In this document: positions 26,378 to 35,495 of the stretch, piece after piece
Position numbering within the stretch: position 1 is the stretch's first letter
Layout: each line of letters begins with the position of its first letter
NCBI GenBank assembly: GCA_035525785.1
Contig: DATLDQ010000021.1
Location: forward strand, 1-64,000
Source: CADEED01 sp035525785
Lineage (GTDB): Bacteria; Pseudomonadota; Gammaproteobacteria; Steroidobacterales; Steroidobacteraceae
Direction of reading: 5' to 3'
DNA: 64,000 bases
Notes under the pieces: model-generated
Database searches by the model: none
What the model saw: only the letters and a program-made list of their open reading frames with translations
Told to the model about the DNA's origin: nothing
Made by a program: the position numbers and the translations under genes

Positions 26378-26408
26378 AGGCCCGGCCAGCTCTCGCTGCG
26401 CCGGGCCT
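26378..26408. terminator. Terminator between convergent GNAT and lipoprotein genes
   Basis: AGGCCCGG (26378-26385) and CCGGGCCT (26401-26408) form an 8-bp stem. Read on the minus strand it is followed by TTTTCATTTT, so it should end the lipoprotein transcript; it may also end the GNAT transcript. Confidence 0.8.
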
Positions 26409-26426
26409 CGTCTCCGATCGATGCGA

Positions 26427-27068
26427 TCAATTGGTCGGGGCGATGTCCTGGCCGGCGGGCGGCGTCATCGTCGCGGAAGACTGAGCGAGCGACGGGTTCA
26501 TGCCCAGCTCGGTCTTGATCTCCTCGACCTTGGCCTGCACGGTGCGGCCCTTGTCGGTTGCCTCGCGCGTGTTGCCCGCGGTGGCGGCCGTGGTCGCTTC
26601 CGTCCACGTGGCCTTGAGCGTCACGAGCTCCGCGGTAGCGGCCTCGTAATTCTCCTTGGTGATTTCCTTGGGCAGCTTCGTACCCTTGAGCGCACTCACG
26701 CGCGTCTGCACGGCGTCGATCGACTTCGGTACTTCGGTGTTCAGCGCGTCCCATTCATGCTGAGCGGCGGCTGCCACGGTTTGATTCTGCACGACGGCGC
26801 CCTTGAGCGTGCTGATGTCGGTGTTGATCTTCGGCACCGCGGCGACGACGGCCTTGTAGTCTTCCTTGGCCAGGTCGTCCTTCATCTTCGCGAGCGTGGT
26901 GTCGGCGGCCTTCAGCTCTTCGGGCGCGTACTTGGTCGCGTCATCGCGAAGAGGGCTGATGGCGTTCTCGGCCTGCGTGACCGCATTGGTGGCCGGCTGC
27001 TTGTTGCCGCACCCGGTCATGAGCAAGGTGGTGGCGGCGAGCGCCAGGAAAACTTGGGAAATACGCAT
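26427..27068 (-). CDS. Helical lipoprotein, paralogue 1
   Basis: 213 aa. Lipobox LLMTGC at about 16-20 (Cys becomes the lipidated N-terminus). The mature part is almost all helix (AISPLRDDATKYAPEELKAA, QHEWDALNTEVPKSIDAVQT). It matches 30680-31294 in order and spacing of motifs (DDATKYAPEELK / ADAAKYAPDGLK; EWDALN / EWDGLK; LPKEITKENYE / LPFGINKDEFE), so the two are paralogues. Probably periplasmic side of a membrane; function unknown. TCCTACG lies 53-62 bp upstream, as in its paralogue. Confidence 0.85.
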   Translation of the reverse strand: MRISQVFLALAATTLLMTGCGNKQPATNAVTQAENAISPLRDDATKYAPEELKAADTTLAKMKDDLAKEDYKAVVAAVPKINTDISTLKGAVVQNQTVAAAAQHEWDALNTEVPKSIDAVQTRVSALKGTKLPKEITKENYEAATAELVTLKATWTEATTAATAGNTREATDKGRTVQAKVEEIKTELGMNPSLAQSSATMTPPAGQDIAPTN

Positions 27069-27250
27069 GGATGTGCTCCTGAAACCTGTTCGCTAACAAG
27101 GTACGGAGAGCGGACAAACAAAAGCGTAGGACAACAGGGCGGAATCGATCGGCGGACTTCGGCGCACCTTGACAGGCGTCGCATCGTCGCGACTGGACCT
27201 CGCTCGAGGCCCCGGCGCGGGCGCGCCGGGGCAAATGCATCAAGGGAACT

Positions 27251-27487
27251 TCAACGCGACGCGAGCCGCGTCTCCCCGTCGCCGTAACCGCCGGTGCGGC
27301 GCATGCGGGCCGAGGAGATCAACGTCCAGATCGCAGCCAACCCGACGAGCACGTAGACGACGCGTGCAGCCGGACTCATGTCACCGAAAATCGCCGCGAC
27401 GAGATCGAAGTCGAACGCGCCCACGAGCAGCCAGTTCAATCCGCCGATCACGAGCAACACCAGGGCAATCCAATAGGAACCGCGCAT
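27251..27487 (-). CDS. DUF378-family small membrane protein
   Basis: 78 aa with two membrane helices. The N-terminal WIALVLLVIGGLNWLLVGAF with conserved GGLNW is the DUF378 signature. GGAG precedes the ATG at 27487 by 5-6 bp, and the longer frame upstream lacks family residues. Function unknown; widespread in bacteria. Confidence 0.85.
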   Translation of the reverse strand: MRGSYWIALVLLVIGGLNWLLVGAFDFDLVAAIFGDMSPAARVVYVLVGLAAIWTLISSARMRRTGGYGDGETRLASR

Positions 27488-27735
27488 AAACACTCCATGT
27501 TTCTTCAGACTCGTATCCAGTGTGCGGGCGGCGTGCATCGCCGGGCACCGGGGGGCGCGGGAGATGCGGGTAGGCGGCGGACAGGGGTGCCGCAGGCGCC
27601 CGGCGACCCTGCTCATCCGCGGCGACTACGTGTGCACGGCCAGCCGACTCGTGGGCGCGCCACGCCGCGGGGCGGCGATGCGTATACCGGGGGCAGACGG
27701 CCTATGCTCAGGGCATCCAAACAGGGAGAGTCACC

Positions 27736-29781
27736 GTGCTTCGTCACACGTTGTTCGGCGGCCTGCTGGCCGCACTCGTATCCACGGCTTTCGCGCAGAC
27801 CCCGGTAGACCAGCTCGCCAAGCCGCCGGCAAACGCCACGCACTACATCATCCAGTCGACGGGCGGCAAACATGGGGATTCGTGGCTGTGGACCACCGCC
27901 GACGGCACGCGCATGGCGCGCGAGAGCTTCAACCTGCGCGGCCAGGTCTTCGAGTTCGACGCGACGGGCAAGCCCGGCAAGGATGGCATGCCGGCCAACA
28001 TGGTGATCCGCGGGCAGACACCGCAGGGCGATGCTGGCGAGACCTTCGACATCGCGAACGGCAAGGCCGCCTGGAAGAGCCCGGTCGACGCCGGCAGCGC
28101 CGACTACAAGCTGCCCGCGTTCTACGCCACCCAGGGAGGTCCGGTCGACAACCTCGCCTGGTTCGTGGAGCGCATCCTGGCCTCACCCGACAAGTCGCTC
28201 GCGGTGCTGCCCGGCGGCAAGGCGCATGCCGACAAGCTAACTACCGTCACGGTGGGCAAGGGCGCCGATGCGAAGCCGGTGACCGCCTGGGCCATCTCGG
28301 GGCTCAACAATTCGCCGGTGCCGGTGTGGGCGGACTCGAACGGCAAGTTTTTCGGCTTCGTGTTCTTCCTGAGCTGGCTGCCGGAGCAATACGCTTCGGA
28401 GCACGTGCATCTCAACGATGCGCAGTCCAAGGCGATGGCAGATCGCATGCCCGCTCTCGCGAAGTCACTCGTCAAGGCGCCCGCGGGCCCGGTGGCCTTC
28501 ATGAACGTGCGCGTGTTCGACGCCGAGGCGAAGAGATTCCTCGAAGAGCAGACCGTGCTCATCGACCAGGGCAAGATCTCGGCCGTGGGCGCGTCCGCGA
28601 CCATGCGGCTCGCGGGCAACGTGCAGATCATCGAGGGTCGCGGCAAGACGCTGGTGCCGGGGCTCTGGGATTGCCACATGCACGTGGCCAACGACTTCAC
28701 GGGCCTGCAGGAGCTCTCGATGGGAGTCACGTCGATCCGTGACCCCGGCAACGACGATTCGCTGACCATCGATCGGCGCGAGCGCTCGAAGAAGGGTGGG
28801 TTGCTGATGCCGAACGTGTATCCGTCTTCGCTGATCGACGGCAAGGGGCCGTACACGGCGCAGGTGGCGAACGTCGCCACCAGCCAGGCCGAGGCGATCG
28901 CACTGGTCGACAAGGCCAAGGAAAAGGGTTTCACCGGCGTGAAGTTCTACGGCACGCTCAACAAGGACTGGCTGCCGGCCGCGGCCGCGGAGGCGCACAA
29001 GCAGGGCCTGCACGTGCATGGCCACATCCCCGTGGGCATGCGTCCGCTCGACGCCATCAACGCGGGTTACGACGAGGTCACGCACATCAATTGGATCGTC
29101 ATGCAGGCGATGCCGGATGACGTGATCAACGCGAGCAACGGCATCATGCGATTCGAAGGCCCGGGCCGCTACGCGAAGGACCTCGATCTCGGCGGCAAGC
29201 CGATCATGGACATCATCGCGACGATGGCGAAGAAGAATATCTACAGCGACCCCACCATGGTGGCATTCGAGGGGCTGTACGTGCCGGAGAACGGCGACCT
29301 GTCGCCTGCCTACTCGCCGTTCGTCGGCACGCTCCCCGTCACGGTGGAGCGCGGCTTTCGCACGGGCGGCTTCGCGGTGCCGAAGGACCTGACGCGCGCC
29401 GACTACCGTGCGAGCTGGGCGAAAATGGTCCAGTTGCTGGGCCGGATGCACAAGGCCGGCGTGCCCATCGTCGCCGGTACCGACGGCGCCGGCATCGAGC
29501 TGGTGCGCGAGCTCGAGATCTACGTGGAGGCGGGCATGACGCCGGCCGAAGCGCTGGCGACGGCGACGCTCGCACCCGCGAAACTCGTGGGGCAGGACGC
29601 GACCACCGGCTCCATCAAGGCGGGCAAGGTCGCTGACCTCGTCCTCGTGGACGGCGACCCGTCGAAGCGCATCGGCGATCTGCGTCAAACACGCGTAGTC
29701 ATGCTCGGCGGGAAGCTTCTGGACGCGGATGCGCTGCGCACGGCCGCGGGCTATTCAGGGAGACCGAGGCGGGCAAACTAG
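27736..29781 (+). CDS. Secreted amidohydrolase-family metal enzyme
   Basis: 681 aa. Signal peptide (MLRHTLFGGLLAALVSTAFA), an extra N-terminal domain (about 25-245), then an amidohydrolase barrel: metal-binding HMH in GLWDCHMHVANDF, the carboxylated-Lys region KEKGFTGVKFYG, His in HVHGHIPVG, and the metal-binding Asp in IVAGTDGAGIELV. The C-terminus GSIKAGKVADLVLVDGDP is typical of the imidazolonepropionase/prolidase-like group. It hydrolyses amide or ester bonds in the periplasm; substrate unknown. GTG start with gggagag; -10-like TATGCT at 27703-27708. Confidence 0.92.
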   Translation: MLRHTLFGGLLAALVSTAFAQTPVDQLAKPPANATHYIIQSTGGKHGDSWLWTTADGTRMARESFNLRGQVFEFDATGKPGKDGMPANMVIRGQTPQGDAGETFDIANGKAAWKSPVDAGSADYKLPAFYATQGGPVDNLAWFVERILASPDKSLAVLPGGKAHADKLTTVTVGKGADAKPVTAWAISGLNNSPVPVWADSNGKFFGFVFFLSWLPEQYASEHVHLNDAQSKAMADRMPALAKSLVKAPAGPVAFMNVRVFDAEAKRFLEEQTVLIDQGKISAVGASATMRLAGNVQIIEGRGKTLVPGLWDCHMHVANDFTGLQELSMGVTSIRDPGNDDSLTIDRRERSKKGGLLMPNVYPSSLIDGKGPYTAQVANVATSQAEAIALVDKAKEKGFTGVKFYGTLNKDWLPAAAAEAHKQGLHVHGHIPVGMRPLDAINAGYDEVTHINWIVMQAMPDDVINASNGIMRFEGPGRYAKDLDLGGKPIMDIIATMAKKNIYSDPTMVAFEGLYVPENGDLSPAYSPFVGTLPVTVERGFRTGGFAVPKDLTRADYRASWAKMVQLLGRMHKAGVPIVAGTDGAGIELVRELEIYVEAGMTPAEALATATLAPAKLVGQDATTGSIKAGKVADLVLVDGDPSKRIGDLRQTRVVMLGGKLLDADALRTAAGYSGRPRRAN

Positions 29782-29802
29782 TGCGGATTCCTTCCTATTC
29801 CC

Positions 29803-29870
29803 GAATATTCATCTTCTAATATCTCCAGGAATTGCCAAGCATACGCCGCCGGTACCACAAACCGGCGGCG
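29803..29870 (+). promoter_or_regulatory. Palindrome and 5'UTR hairpin before the XRE gene
   Basis: GAATATTC (29803-29810) is a perfect palindrome in an AT-rich patch that may hold the promoter. CGCCGCCGG (29844-29852) pairs with CCGGCGGCG (29862-29870), a strong hairpin ending about 20 bp before the GTG. Autoregulation by the XRE protein is possible. Confidence 0.45.
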
Positions 29871-29890
29871 CAGATCCGCGAGGAGATTTC

Positions 29891-30625
29891 GTGAATATCG
29901 GCGAAAAGGTGAAGCAGCTGAGGGCGGAGCGCAATCTGACGCAGCCCCAGTTGGCGCAGGCCATCGGCATCGAACAGTCCTATCTATCCAAGCTCGAGAA
30001 CGACAAGTCCGTGCCCTCCGCGGACATCTTCCAGGCCATCCTGCGGGCGTTCTCGGTGGACGTGGCCACGTTCCTGGACGGAGTCGACGAGAGGGTCGTC
30101 CACCGCGATCTCAGGCAGGTGCCGGAAGTGGCGAACCATCTCAACGGGCAGATCCATAGCAAGGTGCACAGCATCAAGCGCTGGTTGTTCAGCTCGGCCA
30201 TCGCCTGCGTGATGGGCCTGGCCCTCGCCCTGGCGGGGTATCGCGGGCTGGTGTTTTCCAACGTGCAGTACTCATACGTCTCGAAAGGCGTCGTGCTGTC
30301 GGGGGAGCCTGCCAATGTTTTCGACATCCACGACCAATTGGTGCGCAACCAGGTGGTCGCTGGGATGATTACCGAAGCCCAGGCCAGGACACTATTCGAG
30401 GAATTCGGCAGGCGCGAAAACGAGGGATATGTGGTGCTCGATGAATACCGCGGCGACGCGTTCATCGAGAAGGTGGACGGGGGGCAGCGGCTCTACAGCC
30501 TGATGCGACAAGCCGACGTCGAACGGCCGGGGAGCCGCTGGCTGCAGCTCATCGGTGCACTACTGACGTTCGCCGGAATACTCGGATTCGTAGTCGAGGC
30601 GCGCCTGCGGAGCGTGCGGATCTGA
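29891..30625 (+). CDS. Membrane-tethered XRE-family regulator
   Basis: 244 aa. Residues 1-60 are an XRE helix-turn-helix (VKQLRAERNLTQPQLAQAIG, YLSKLENDKSVPSAD). A first membrane helix lies at about 97-117 (LFSSAIACVMGLALALAGY), followed by an approximately 100-residue domain likely in the periplasm, and a second helix at about 218-236 (LQLIGALLTFAGILGFVVE). A DNA-binding domain fixed to the membrane suggests a one-component sensor of an envelope signal. The GTG has the Shine-Dalgarno gaggaga. Confidence 0.85.
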   Translation: MNIGEKVKQLRAERNLTQPQLAQAIGIEQSYLSKLENDKSVPSADIFQAILRAFSVDVATFLDGVDERVVHRDLRQVPEVANHLNGQIHSKVHSIKRWLFSSAIACVMGLALALAGYRGLVFSNVQYSYVSKGVVLSGEPANVFDIHDQLVRNQVVAGMITEAQARTLFEEFGRRENEGYVVLDEYRGDAFIEKVDGGQRLYSLMRQADVERPGSRWLQLIGALLTFAGILGFVVEARLRSVRI

Positions 30626-30639
30626 TCCGGCAGGGGCGC

Positions 30640-30667
30640 GGGTCGCGATTCGATGGAATCGCGACCC
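30640..30667. terminator. Perfect 12-bp stem between convergent genes
   Basis: GGGTCGCGATTC (30640-30651), gatg, GAATCGCGACCC (30656-30667). It lies 15 bp after the XRE stop and 13 bp from the convergent lipoprotein stop. T-runs are weak on both sides, but position and symmetry suit a shared terminator. Confidence 0.65.
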
Positions 30668-30679
30668 GGTGACACTGGA

Positions 30680-31294
30680 TCAGGTCTGCTTGATCTTCAG
30701 TTGGTCGGCGATCTGGTCGCCCATGCCCTTGGCAGTTTTCGCCTTGGCGCTGGCTTCGATGGCGTCGCCCTTCTCGGCTTCGGCGGTCGCTTCCTTCCAC
30801 TGGGCCTTCATGCTCTCGAACGCGGACTTCGAACCTTCGAATTCGTCCTTGTTGATGCCGAACGGCAGGCGCTTGGACTTCGACAGCTCGTCGATGCGCG
30901 CCTGGATGACTTCGACCTGCTTGGCCACGTCGACCTTCAGGCCATCCCATTCGGTCTTCGCCGCGGCGGCAGCAGCCTTGGCCTGCGCCTTGCCCGAATC
31001 GACGGCCGCGCGCAGCGAGTCCACCGCCTTCTGCAACTGCGGCGTGCCCGCGAGCACGTTCTCGTAATTCTTGTCGTCGTAGCTCTGCTTGAGGTTCTTG
31101 AGCTGCGATTCCACGCCCTTCAAACCATCCGGCGCGTACTTGGCGGCATCCGCCTTCACGTCATCCAGCGACTTCTCGATCTTGTCGAGCGCGTCGTGCG
31201 CCGGTTCCCTCTGCTTGGCACAGCCCGCGACTAACACAGTGGCCGCAGCCAGCGCCAACAAAAACTTTGAAACTCTCATGTTCTCTCCTTGCAA
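30680..31294 (-). CDS. Helical lipoprotein, paralogue 2
   Basis: 204 aa. Lipobox VLVAGC at about 15-20. Mature helices include ALDKIEKSLDDVKADAAKYA and FESMKAQWKEATAEAEKGDA, matching the lipoprotein at 26427-27068. The two genes lie 3.6 kb apart on the same strand and share an upstream TCCTACG box, so they may be co-regulated. A periplasmic structural or stress role is a guess; no family name is certain. Confidence 0.85.
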   Translation of the reverse strand: MQGENMRVSKFLLALAAATVLVAGCAKQREPAHDALDKIEKSLDDVKADAAKYAPDGLKGVESQLKNLKQSYDDKNYENVLAGTPQLQKAVDSLRAAVDSGKAQAKAAAAAAKTEWDGLKVDVAKQVEVIQARIDELSKSKRLPFGINKDEFEGSKSAFESMKAQWKEATAEAEKGDAIEASAKAKTAKGMGDQIADQLKIKQT

Positions 31295-31545
31295 GACTGC
31301 GGGACCGGAAGGCGCCCGTTGTTTGTTAGGTTACGACGCGATGAACTAACAACCCGTAGGACGAAGTCTGATCCCGGGACGCGACTCGTCCGGCGTCGCC
31401 TACCGGCTACTGCCGGAGTCATTTCTTGAAGAATTTACAACGAGCACCGTCGCGGCGTGCCGACAAACCTTTCGGAGCGAGGCCTACAAGCATTTCCAGG
31501 CGGCAGGGTTACACTGTCTGCGAATCACGACGGGAGAGAGAAGCC

Positions 31546-31731
31546 ATGCCCAAGTTCATCAGTGATTGGTTCGAGCGTCAGAGCGGTCCGACCGCCATGT
31601 TCGGCAATGACCATGGTGACCTTCCCGTGGACGACCCGCCGCCGGCGGATCACCCGTCCGAGCAGTACCAGGCCTGGCGGGCCACCGCGATCTATACCCT
31701 GAGCCCCTTCTCGGCTCCCAGCGGGCGCTGA
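31546..31731 (+). CDS. Small hypothetical protein, 61 aa
   Basis: MPKFISDWFERQSGPTAMFG..., polar and Pro/Asp-rich in the middle, no signal peptide. Support comes from the strong Shine-Dalgarno gggagagag 7 bp before the ATG and a -10-like TACACT at 31510-31515. Family unknown. Confidence 0.6.
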   Translation: MPKFISDWFERQSGPTAMFGNDHGDLPVDDPPPADHPSEQYQAWRATAIYTLSPFSAPSGR

Positions 31732-31755
31732 TCCTGCGCCCGTTCGCCGGGTGCG

Positions 31756-32889
31756 TCAGCTGCGGTTGAACGCGTCCGCGATCTGCGCACTGGGCCCGTT
31801 CACATCCCCCGGCGTCTGCGTCACATTCGTGGCGAACGCGATCGATAACTTCTCCCGCGGATAAACCACCAGGCTGGCGCGAGCACCGTCCTGGCCGCCG
31901 GCGTGGTGCCAGCGCGCCCGCCCGGCGGTATCGGAGTCGATGCGCCAACCGAGCCCCAGCGGGGGTGAGCGATCGGTGGCCTCCGTTTGCACGGTGAACA
32001 GCATCTCGAGCGCGGCCTTCGAGAGCTTGCCGGGCGCGAGATGAGCCGCCCCGAAACGGGCGAGGTCGCAAGGCGTGGACAGCAATCCACCGCCCGCCCA
32101 TTTGTACGCCGGGTTGTTCTGCGGCGCGTTGGCCCATTGGCCGACGAATGCGGGGTCATTGCGTCTGGCCCTGTCGCCCGCGGCGTAACCGCTGACCCGG
32201 TTCGCAACGATGCGCGTGGGTTCGTCACCCGCGAGCGACTCGAGCGCCAGCGGCTCGCTGACCCGACTCCGGACGAGATCCAGGAACGGCTGCTTCGCCG
32301 CGGATTCCAGCACCAGCGACACCAGCGTGTATCCGAAGGTGCTGTACGAGACCGTCTCGCCCGGCTTCGCGACCAGCGGGTCGTCGATGAACACGGCCAG
32401 GATCTCGGCGTTGGATAGATAGCGACGCTTGTCGATGGGGCCGGGAGCGGCGGCCGATTCGTCCTTCGCCGCGTAGTGCCGGATGCCGCCGCGATGCGTC
32501 AGCAGCTGCCGGAGCGTGGTCGCGTGATGCTGTGTCGGCAAGTCCGGCATGTAGCGCACGATGCCGGCATCGAGATCGACCGTGCCCGAGGCCGCGAGCT
32601 CGGCCGCAAGCGTGGCCGTGATGATCTTGGAGACGCTGCCGAGCCGGAACCGGTGCGATGGCGTCGCGGGCACGTCCAGCTCGATGTCGGCCTTGCCGAA
32701 TGCTTCAGCCCACAGCAGCTTTTCGCCGCGCATCACGGCGACCGAAAGGCCCACGACCGGATTCGCAGCCATGACGCCGCGGATGATCGCGCGTGCCGCA
32801 TCGACCCCGTTCGGCGCCGGAACCGCATGCGCATGCGCGGCGGCGGCGACAGTGGCGGTACCCAACAGGAGCGAGCGGCGTGACAGCAT
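31756..32889 (-). CDS. Exported serine hydrolase, beta-lactamase/EstB-like
   Basis: 377 aa. Twin-arginine-like signal (MLSRRSLLLGTATVAAAA). The class C-type active site is visible: SVSK (Ser-x-x-Lys) at about 84-87, Tyr in YSTFGY as the YxN equivalent, and HAGG in WHHAGGQDG in place of KTG. Such proteins are esterases or D-aminopeptidases more often than true beta-lactamases. Divergent from lemA with a 62-bp gap containing a palindrome. Confidence 0.9.
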   Translation of the reverse strand: MLSRRSLLLGTATVAAAAHAHAVPAPNGVDAARAIIRGVMAANPVVGLSVAVMRGEKLLWAEAFGKADIELDVPATPSHRFRLGSVSKIITATLAAELAASGTVDLDAGIVRYMPDLPTQHHATTLRQLLTHRGGIRHYAAKDESAAAPGPIDKRRYLSNAEILAVFIDDPLVAKPGETVSYSTFGYTLVSLVLESAAKQPFLDLVRSRVSEPLALESLAGDEPTRIVANRVSGYAAGDRARRNDPAFVGQWANAPQNNPAYKWAGGGLLSTPCDLARFGAAHLAPGKLSKAALEMLFTVQTEATDRSPPLGLGWRIDSDTAGRARWHHAGGQDGARASLVVYPREKLSIAFATNVTQTPGDVNGPSAQIADAFNRS

Positions 32890-32932
32890 GGTGACCTGCC
32901 TCTGATGCGCGGAAGAGCTCAGTGGTTTGAAG

Positions 32933-32946
32933 GGATGCTAGCATCC
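32933..32946. promoter_or_regulatory. Perfect 14-bp palindrome GGATGCTAGCATCC
   Basis: It lies in the gap between the divergent serine hydrolase and lemA genes, 5 bp before the lemA ATG. It includes TG-c-TAGCAT, an extended -10 placed 7 bp before the ATG, so it may be both the lemA promoter core and an operator. Confidence 0.45.
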
Positions 32947-32951
32947 GCGCG

Positions 32952-33500
32952 ATGCTCAGCCTCATCCTGTTAGTCATCGCCGCGCTCGTGCTCTGGGCGG
33001 TCGTCGCGTTCAACCTGCTGGTCCGCGACCGGAATCGTGTCGCCCAGTCGTGGAGTGACGTCGACGTCCAGCTGATGCGCCGCCACGACCTGGTGCCGCG
33101 TCTCGTAGAGCTCGTGAAAGGCTACTCGGGCTACGAGAAAACGCTGCAAACGAGCCTCGCCGAGCTGCGCGCCAACACGCAGGCACAGTCGCCGGCCGCG
33201 CGCGGTGACAGCGAAAAATCGGTGGAGGCCGGAGTGCACCGCCTGGTCGCGGTCGTCGAGGCCTATCCCGACCTCAAGGCCAGCGCCAATTTCCTCGAAT
33301 TGCAGAAGCAGCTCGCGGACGTGGAGAACCAGATCCAATACTCGCGCCGCTATTACAACGGCGCGGTGAACCTCTATAACAACCGGCAGCAACGTTTCCC
33401 CGACCTGCTCGTCGCCAACGCCTTCGGCTTCAAGCCGGCGGAGTTCTTCCAGCTGGATGACGATGCCAAGGGCGGGGCGCCTGCCGTGGTGCTGTCGTGA
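32952..33500 (+). CDS. lemA: LemA-family membrane-anchored protein
   Basis: 182 aa. An N-terminal membrane helix (LSLILLVIAALVLWAVVAFN) precedes the LemA helical bundle with the signature NRVAQSWSDVDVQLMRRHDL and QIQYSRRYYNGAVNLYNNR. The helix anchors the bundle on the periplasmic or outer face. The stop overlaps the DUF2207 gene by 4 bp, a common LemA partner. Function in proteobacteria is not settled. No Shine-Dalgarno is present; the transcript may be leaderless. Confidence 0.94.
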   Translation: MLSLILLVIAALVLWAVVAFNLLVRDRNRVAQSWSDVDVQLMRRHDLVPRLVELVKGYSGYEKTLQTSLAELRANTQAQSPAARGDSEKSVEAGVHRLVAVVEAYPDLKASANFLELQKQLADVENQIQYSRRYYNGAVNLYNNRQQRFPDLLVANAFGFKPAEFFQLDDDAKGGAPAVVLS

Positions 33501-35368
33501 GCCGCGTCGCGCACATATACAAGAGCGGGTTGCTCGTGCTCGCGGCCTGGCTGGCGTTTCCGCTGGCGGCGCAGGCCAGGGAACACATCCTGTCCTACGA
33601 CAGCACCGTCATCGTGGCGCGGGATGGCACGCTCGAGGTGCACGAAGTCATCCGCGTGCGCGCCGAAGGCGAGAACATCCGCCGCGGCATCTACCGCGAC
33701 TTCCCGACTATCTATCAGGCGCCTGATGGGCGCACGGTAGTCGTCGGCTTCGCGTTCGTCGGCGCGACCCGCGATGGCAACGACGAGCCCTGGCGAGTCG
33801 AGCCGCACGACAACGGACAGCGCATCTATCTCGGCAGCAAGGCGGTGGAAGTCAGTCGTGGCGAGCACACCTACGAGCTGGTGTACCGCACGGATCGCCA
33901 GATGGGCTATTTCGCCGACCACGATGAGATCTACTGGAACGTCACCGGCAATGGCTGGGACTTCGAGATCGAGCACGCTTCGGCCACCGTGCAATTGCCG
34001 GAAAACATTCCGCGCGAGCAGATCAAGCTCGACGCATACACGGGCGCGTTCGGTGAGAAGGGCAAGCGGTACGAAGCCGCGCTCCGGGATGGCTCGCCTC
34101 ATTTCGAGACCACGCAGCCGCTCGACCCGCACGAAGGGCTGACCATCGTCGCGAGCTGGCCCAAGGGCTTCATCGCGCCGGGAGTCGAAAACCCGGCGCC
34201 GCTCAGTGGTCCGACGCACAGTCAGGGTTTCGACTCGGTGCGCGACGCCGGGCAAGCGCCTTCGCGCGACGGATGGTCGCCGCTCGAGGCCATGCTTGGT
34301 CACAGGCTGCCGCATGACAACGGTGCGTTCTGGTACACGCTGTTCGGATTCCTCGCGCTCATCGGCTACTACTATTTCATCTGGGATCGCGTGGGCCGGG
34401 ATCCGCCAGGGCGCGTGATCATTCCCGAGTACCAGCCGCCGGCGGACCAATCGCCTGCATCCATGCGGTTCGTCATGCAGATGAGCTATGACAACGAGTG
34501 CTTCGGCGCGGCCGTACTGAGTCTCGCGGTGAAGGGCTACCTGCGCATACAGCAGGACGCGGGCGTGCTCGGCTTCGGCAAGACGTTCACGCTGACCAAG
34601 CAGGCAGGCGCGAACCAGCAAGCTCTCACTGCGGATGAGCACGTGCTGTTGCGCGGGCTCTTCGCCGAGGGTGATACGCTGGTCCTGAAGAACGAGAACC
34701 ATCGCGTCGTGGGCGGTGCGCGCAAGGTGCATTACACCTGCCTCAGGAACCTGTATTCGTCGGGCTTCTTCCGCATCAACGGCGGCTGGCATTTTCTCGG
34801 CATCCTGATCAGCGTGATCGTGCTCGCAGTGGCCATCCTGTTGCCGGGCGCGGGCGAGGAGTGGCCCTGGTGGCACGTCACGACGCCGCTGGGTTGGGCC
34901 ACGGCGGCCATGGCGCTGGGCGGCGTGGTGTCGAACGGAGTTTTCGGCTGGCTGCTCAAGGCGCCGACGCCAAAGGGGCAGGTGGCGATGGATCACATCC
35001 GTGGCTTCAAGATGTATCTCGAGGTGGCGGAGGGCGAGGAGCTCAAGCGCGTCACCGCGCCACCGCCGCCGATGACGCCGCAGCTCTTCGAGTCCTATCT
35101 GCCGGCTGCGCTCGCGCTCGGCGTGGAGCAGAAATGGGCGGAACGGTTCGCCAGCGTGCTCGACCTGCAGGCGCCAAACTACCAGCCGGCGTGGTACGTC
35201 GGCCCGGGCTTCGATTCGCGGCACCTGGGCGCGTTCTCATCGGAGCTCGGCAGTTCGCTGAACGGCGCCATCTCTTCGTCCTCGACGCCGCCGGGCTCGA
35301 GCTCGGGCAGCGGCGGCGGCGGGTCGTCGGGCGGTGGTGGCGGCGGCGGTGGCGGCGGTGGCTGGTAG
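33497..35368 (+). CDS. DUF2207-family membrane protein with Gly-rich tail
   Basis: 623 aa. Signal segment (about 10-27), a beta-rich DUF2207 domain (about 30-250, ILSYDSTVIVARDGTLEVHE, NIRRGIYRDFPTIYQAPDGR), a membrane helix (about 280-300), a cytoplasmic part and two more helices (about 425-475). It ends in a Ser/Gly tail closing with GGGGGGW. The tail is typical of DUF2207 proteins encoded beside LemA. GTGA overlap with lemA indicates coupling. Role in the envelope is unknown. Confidence 0.92.
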   Translation: MSRVAHIYKSGLLVLAAWLAFPLAAQAREHILSYDSTVIVARDGTLEVHEVIRVRAEGENIRRGIYRDFPTIYQAPDGRTVVVGFAFVGATRDGNDEPWRVEPHDNGQRIYLGSKAVEVSRGEHTYELVYRTDRQMGYFADHDEIYWNVTGNGWDFEIEHASATVQLPENIPREQIKLDAYTGAFGEKGKRYEAALRDGSPHFETTQPLDPHEGLTIVASWPKGFIAPGVENPAPLSGPTHSQGFDSVRDAGQAPSRDGWSPLEAMLGHRLPHDNGAFWYTLFGFLALIGYYYFIWDRVGRDPPGRVIIPEYQPPADQSPASMRFVMQMSYDNECFGAAVLSLAVKGYLRIQQDAGVLGFGKTFTLTKQAGANQQALTADEHVLLRGLFAEGDTLVLKNENHRVVGGARKVHYTCLRNLYSSGFFRINGGWHFLGILISVIVLAVAILLPGAGEEWPWWHVTTPLGWATAAMALGGVVSNGVFGWLLKAPTPKGQVAMDHIRGFKMYLEVAEGEELKRVTAPPPPMTPQLFESYLPAALALGVEQKWAERFASVLDLQAPNYQPAWYVGPGFDSRHLGAFSSELGSSLNGAISSSSTPPGSSSGSGGGGSSGGGGGGGGGGGW

Positions 35369-35495
35369 CGCCTGACTACCGCGTGAAGTTAGGTCAAATC
35401 GCGGCGACCACTCCCGTGAGACGCCTCACAAGCCTGGCAATCGTCGTATTTAACAGGGGAATTAATGCGTGCCCGCACTAGGTGTTTGCCCGAGC

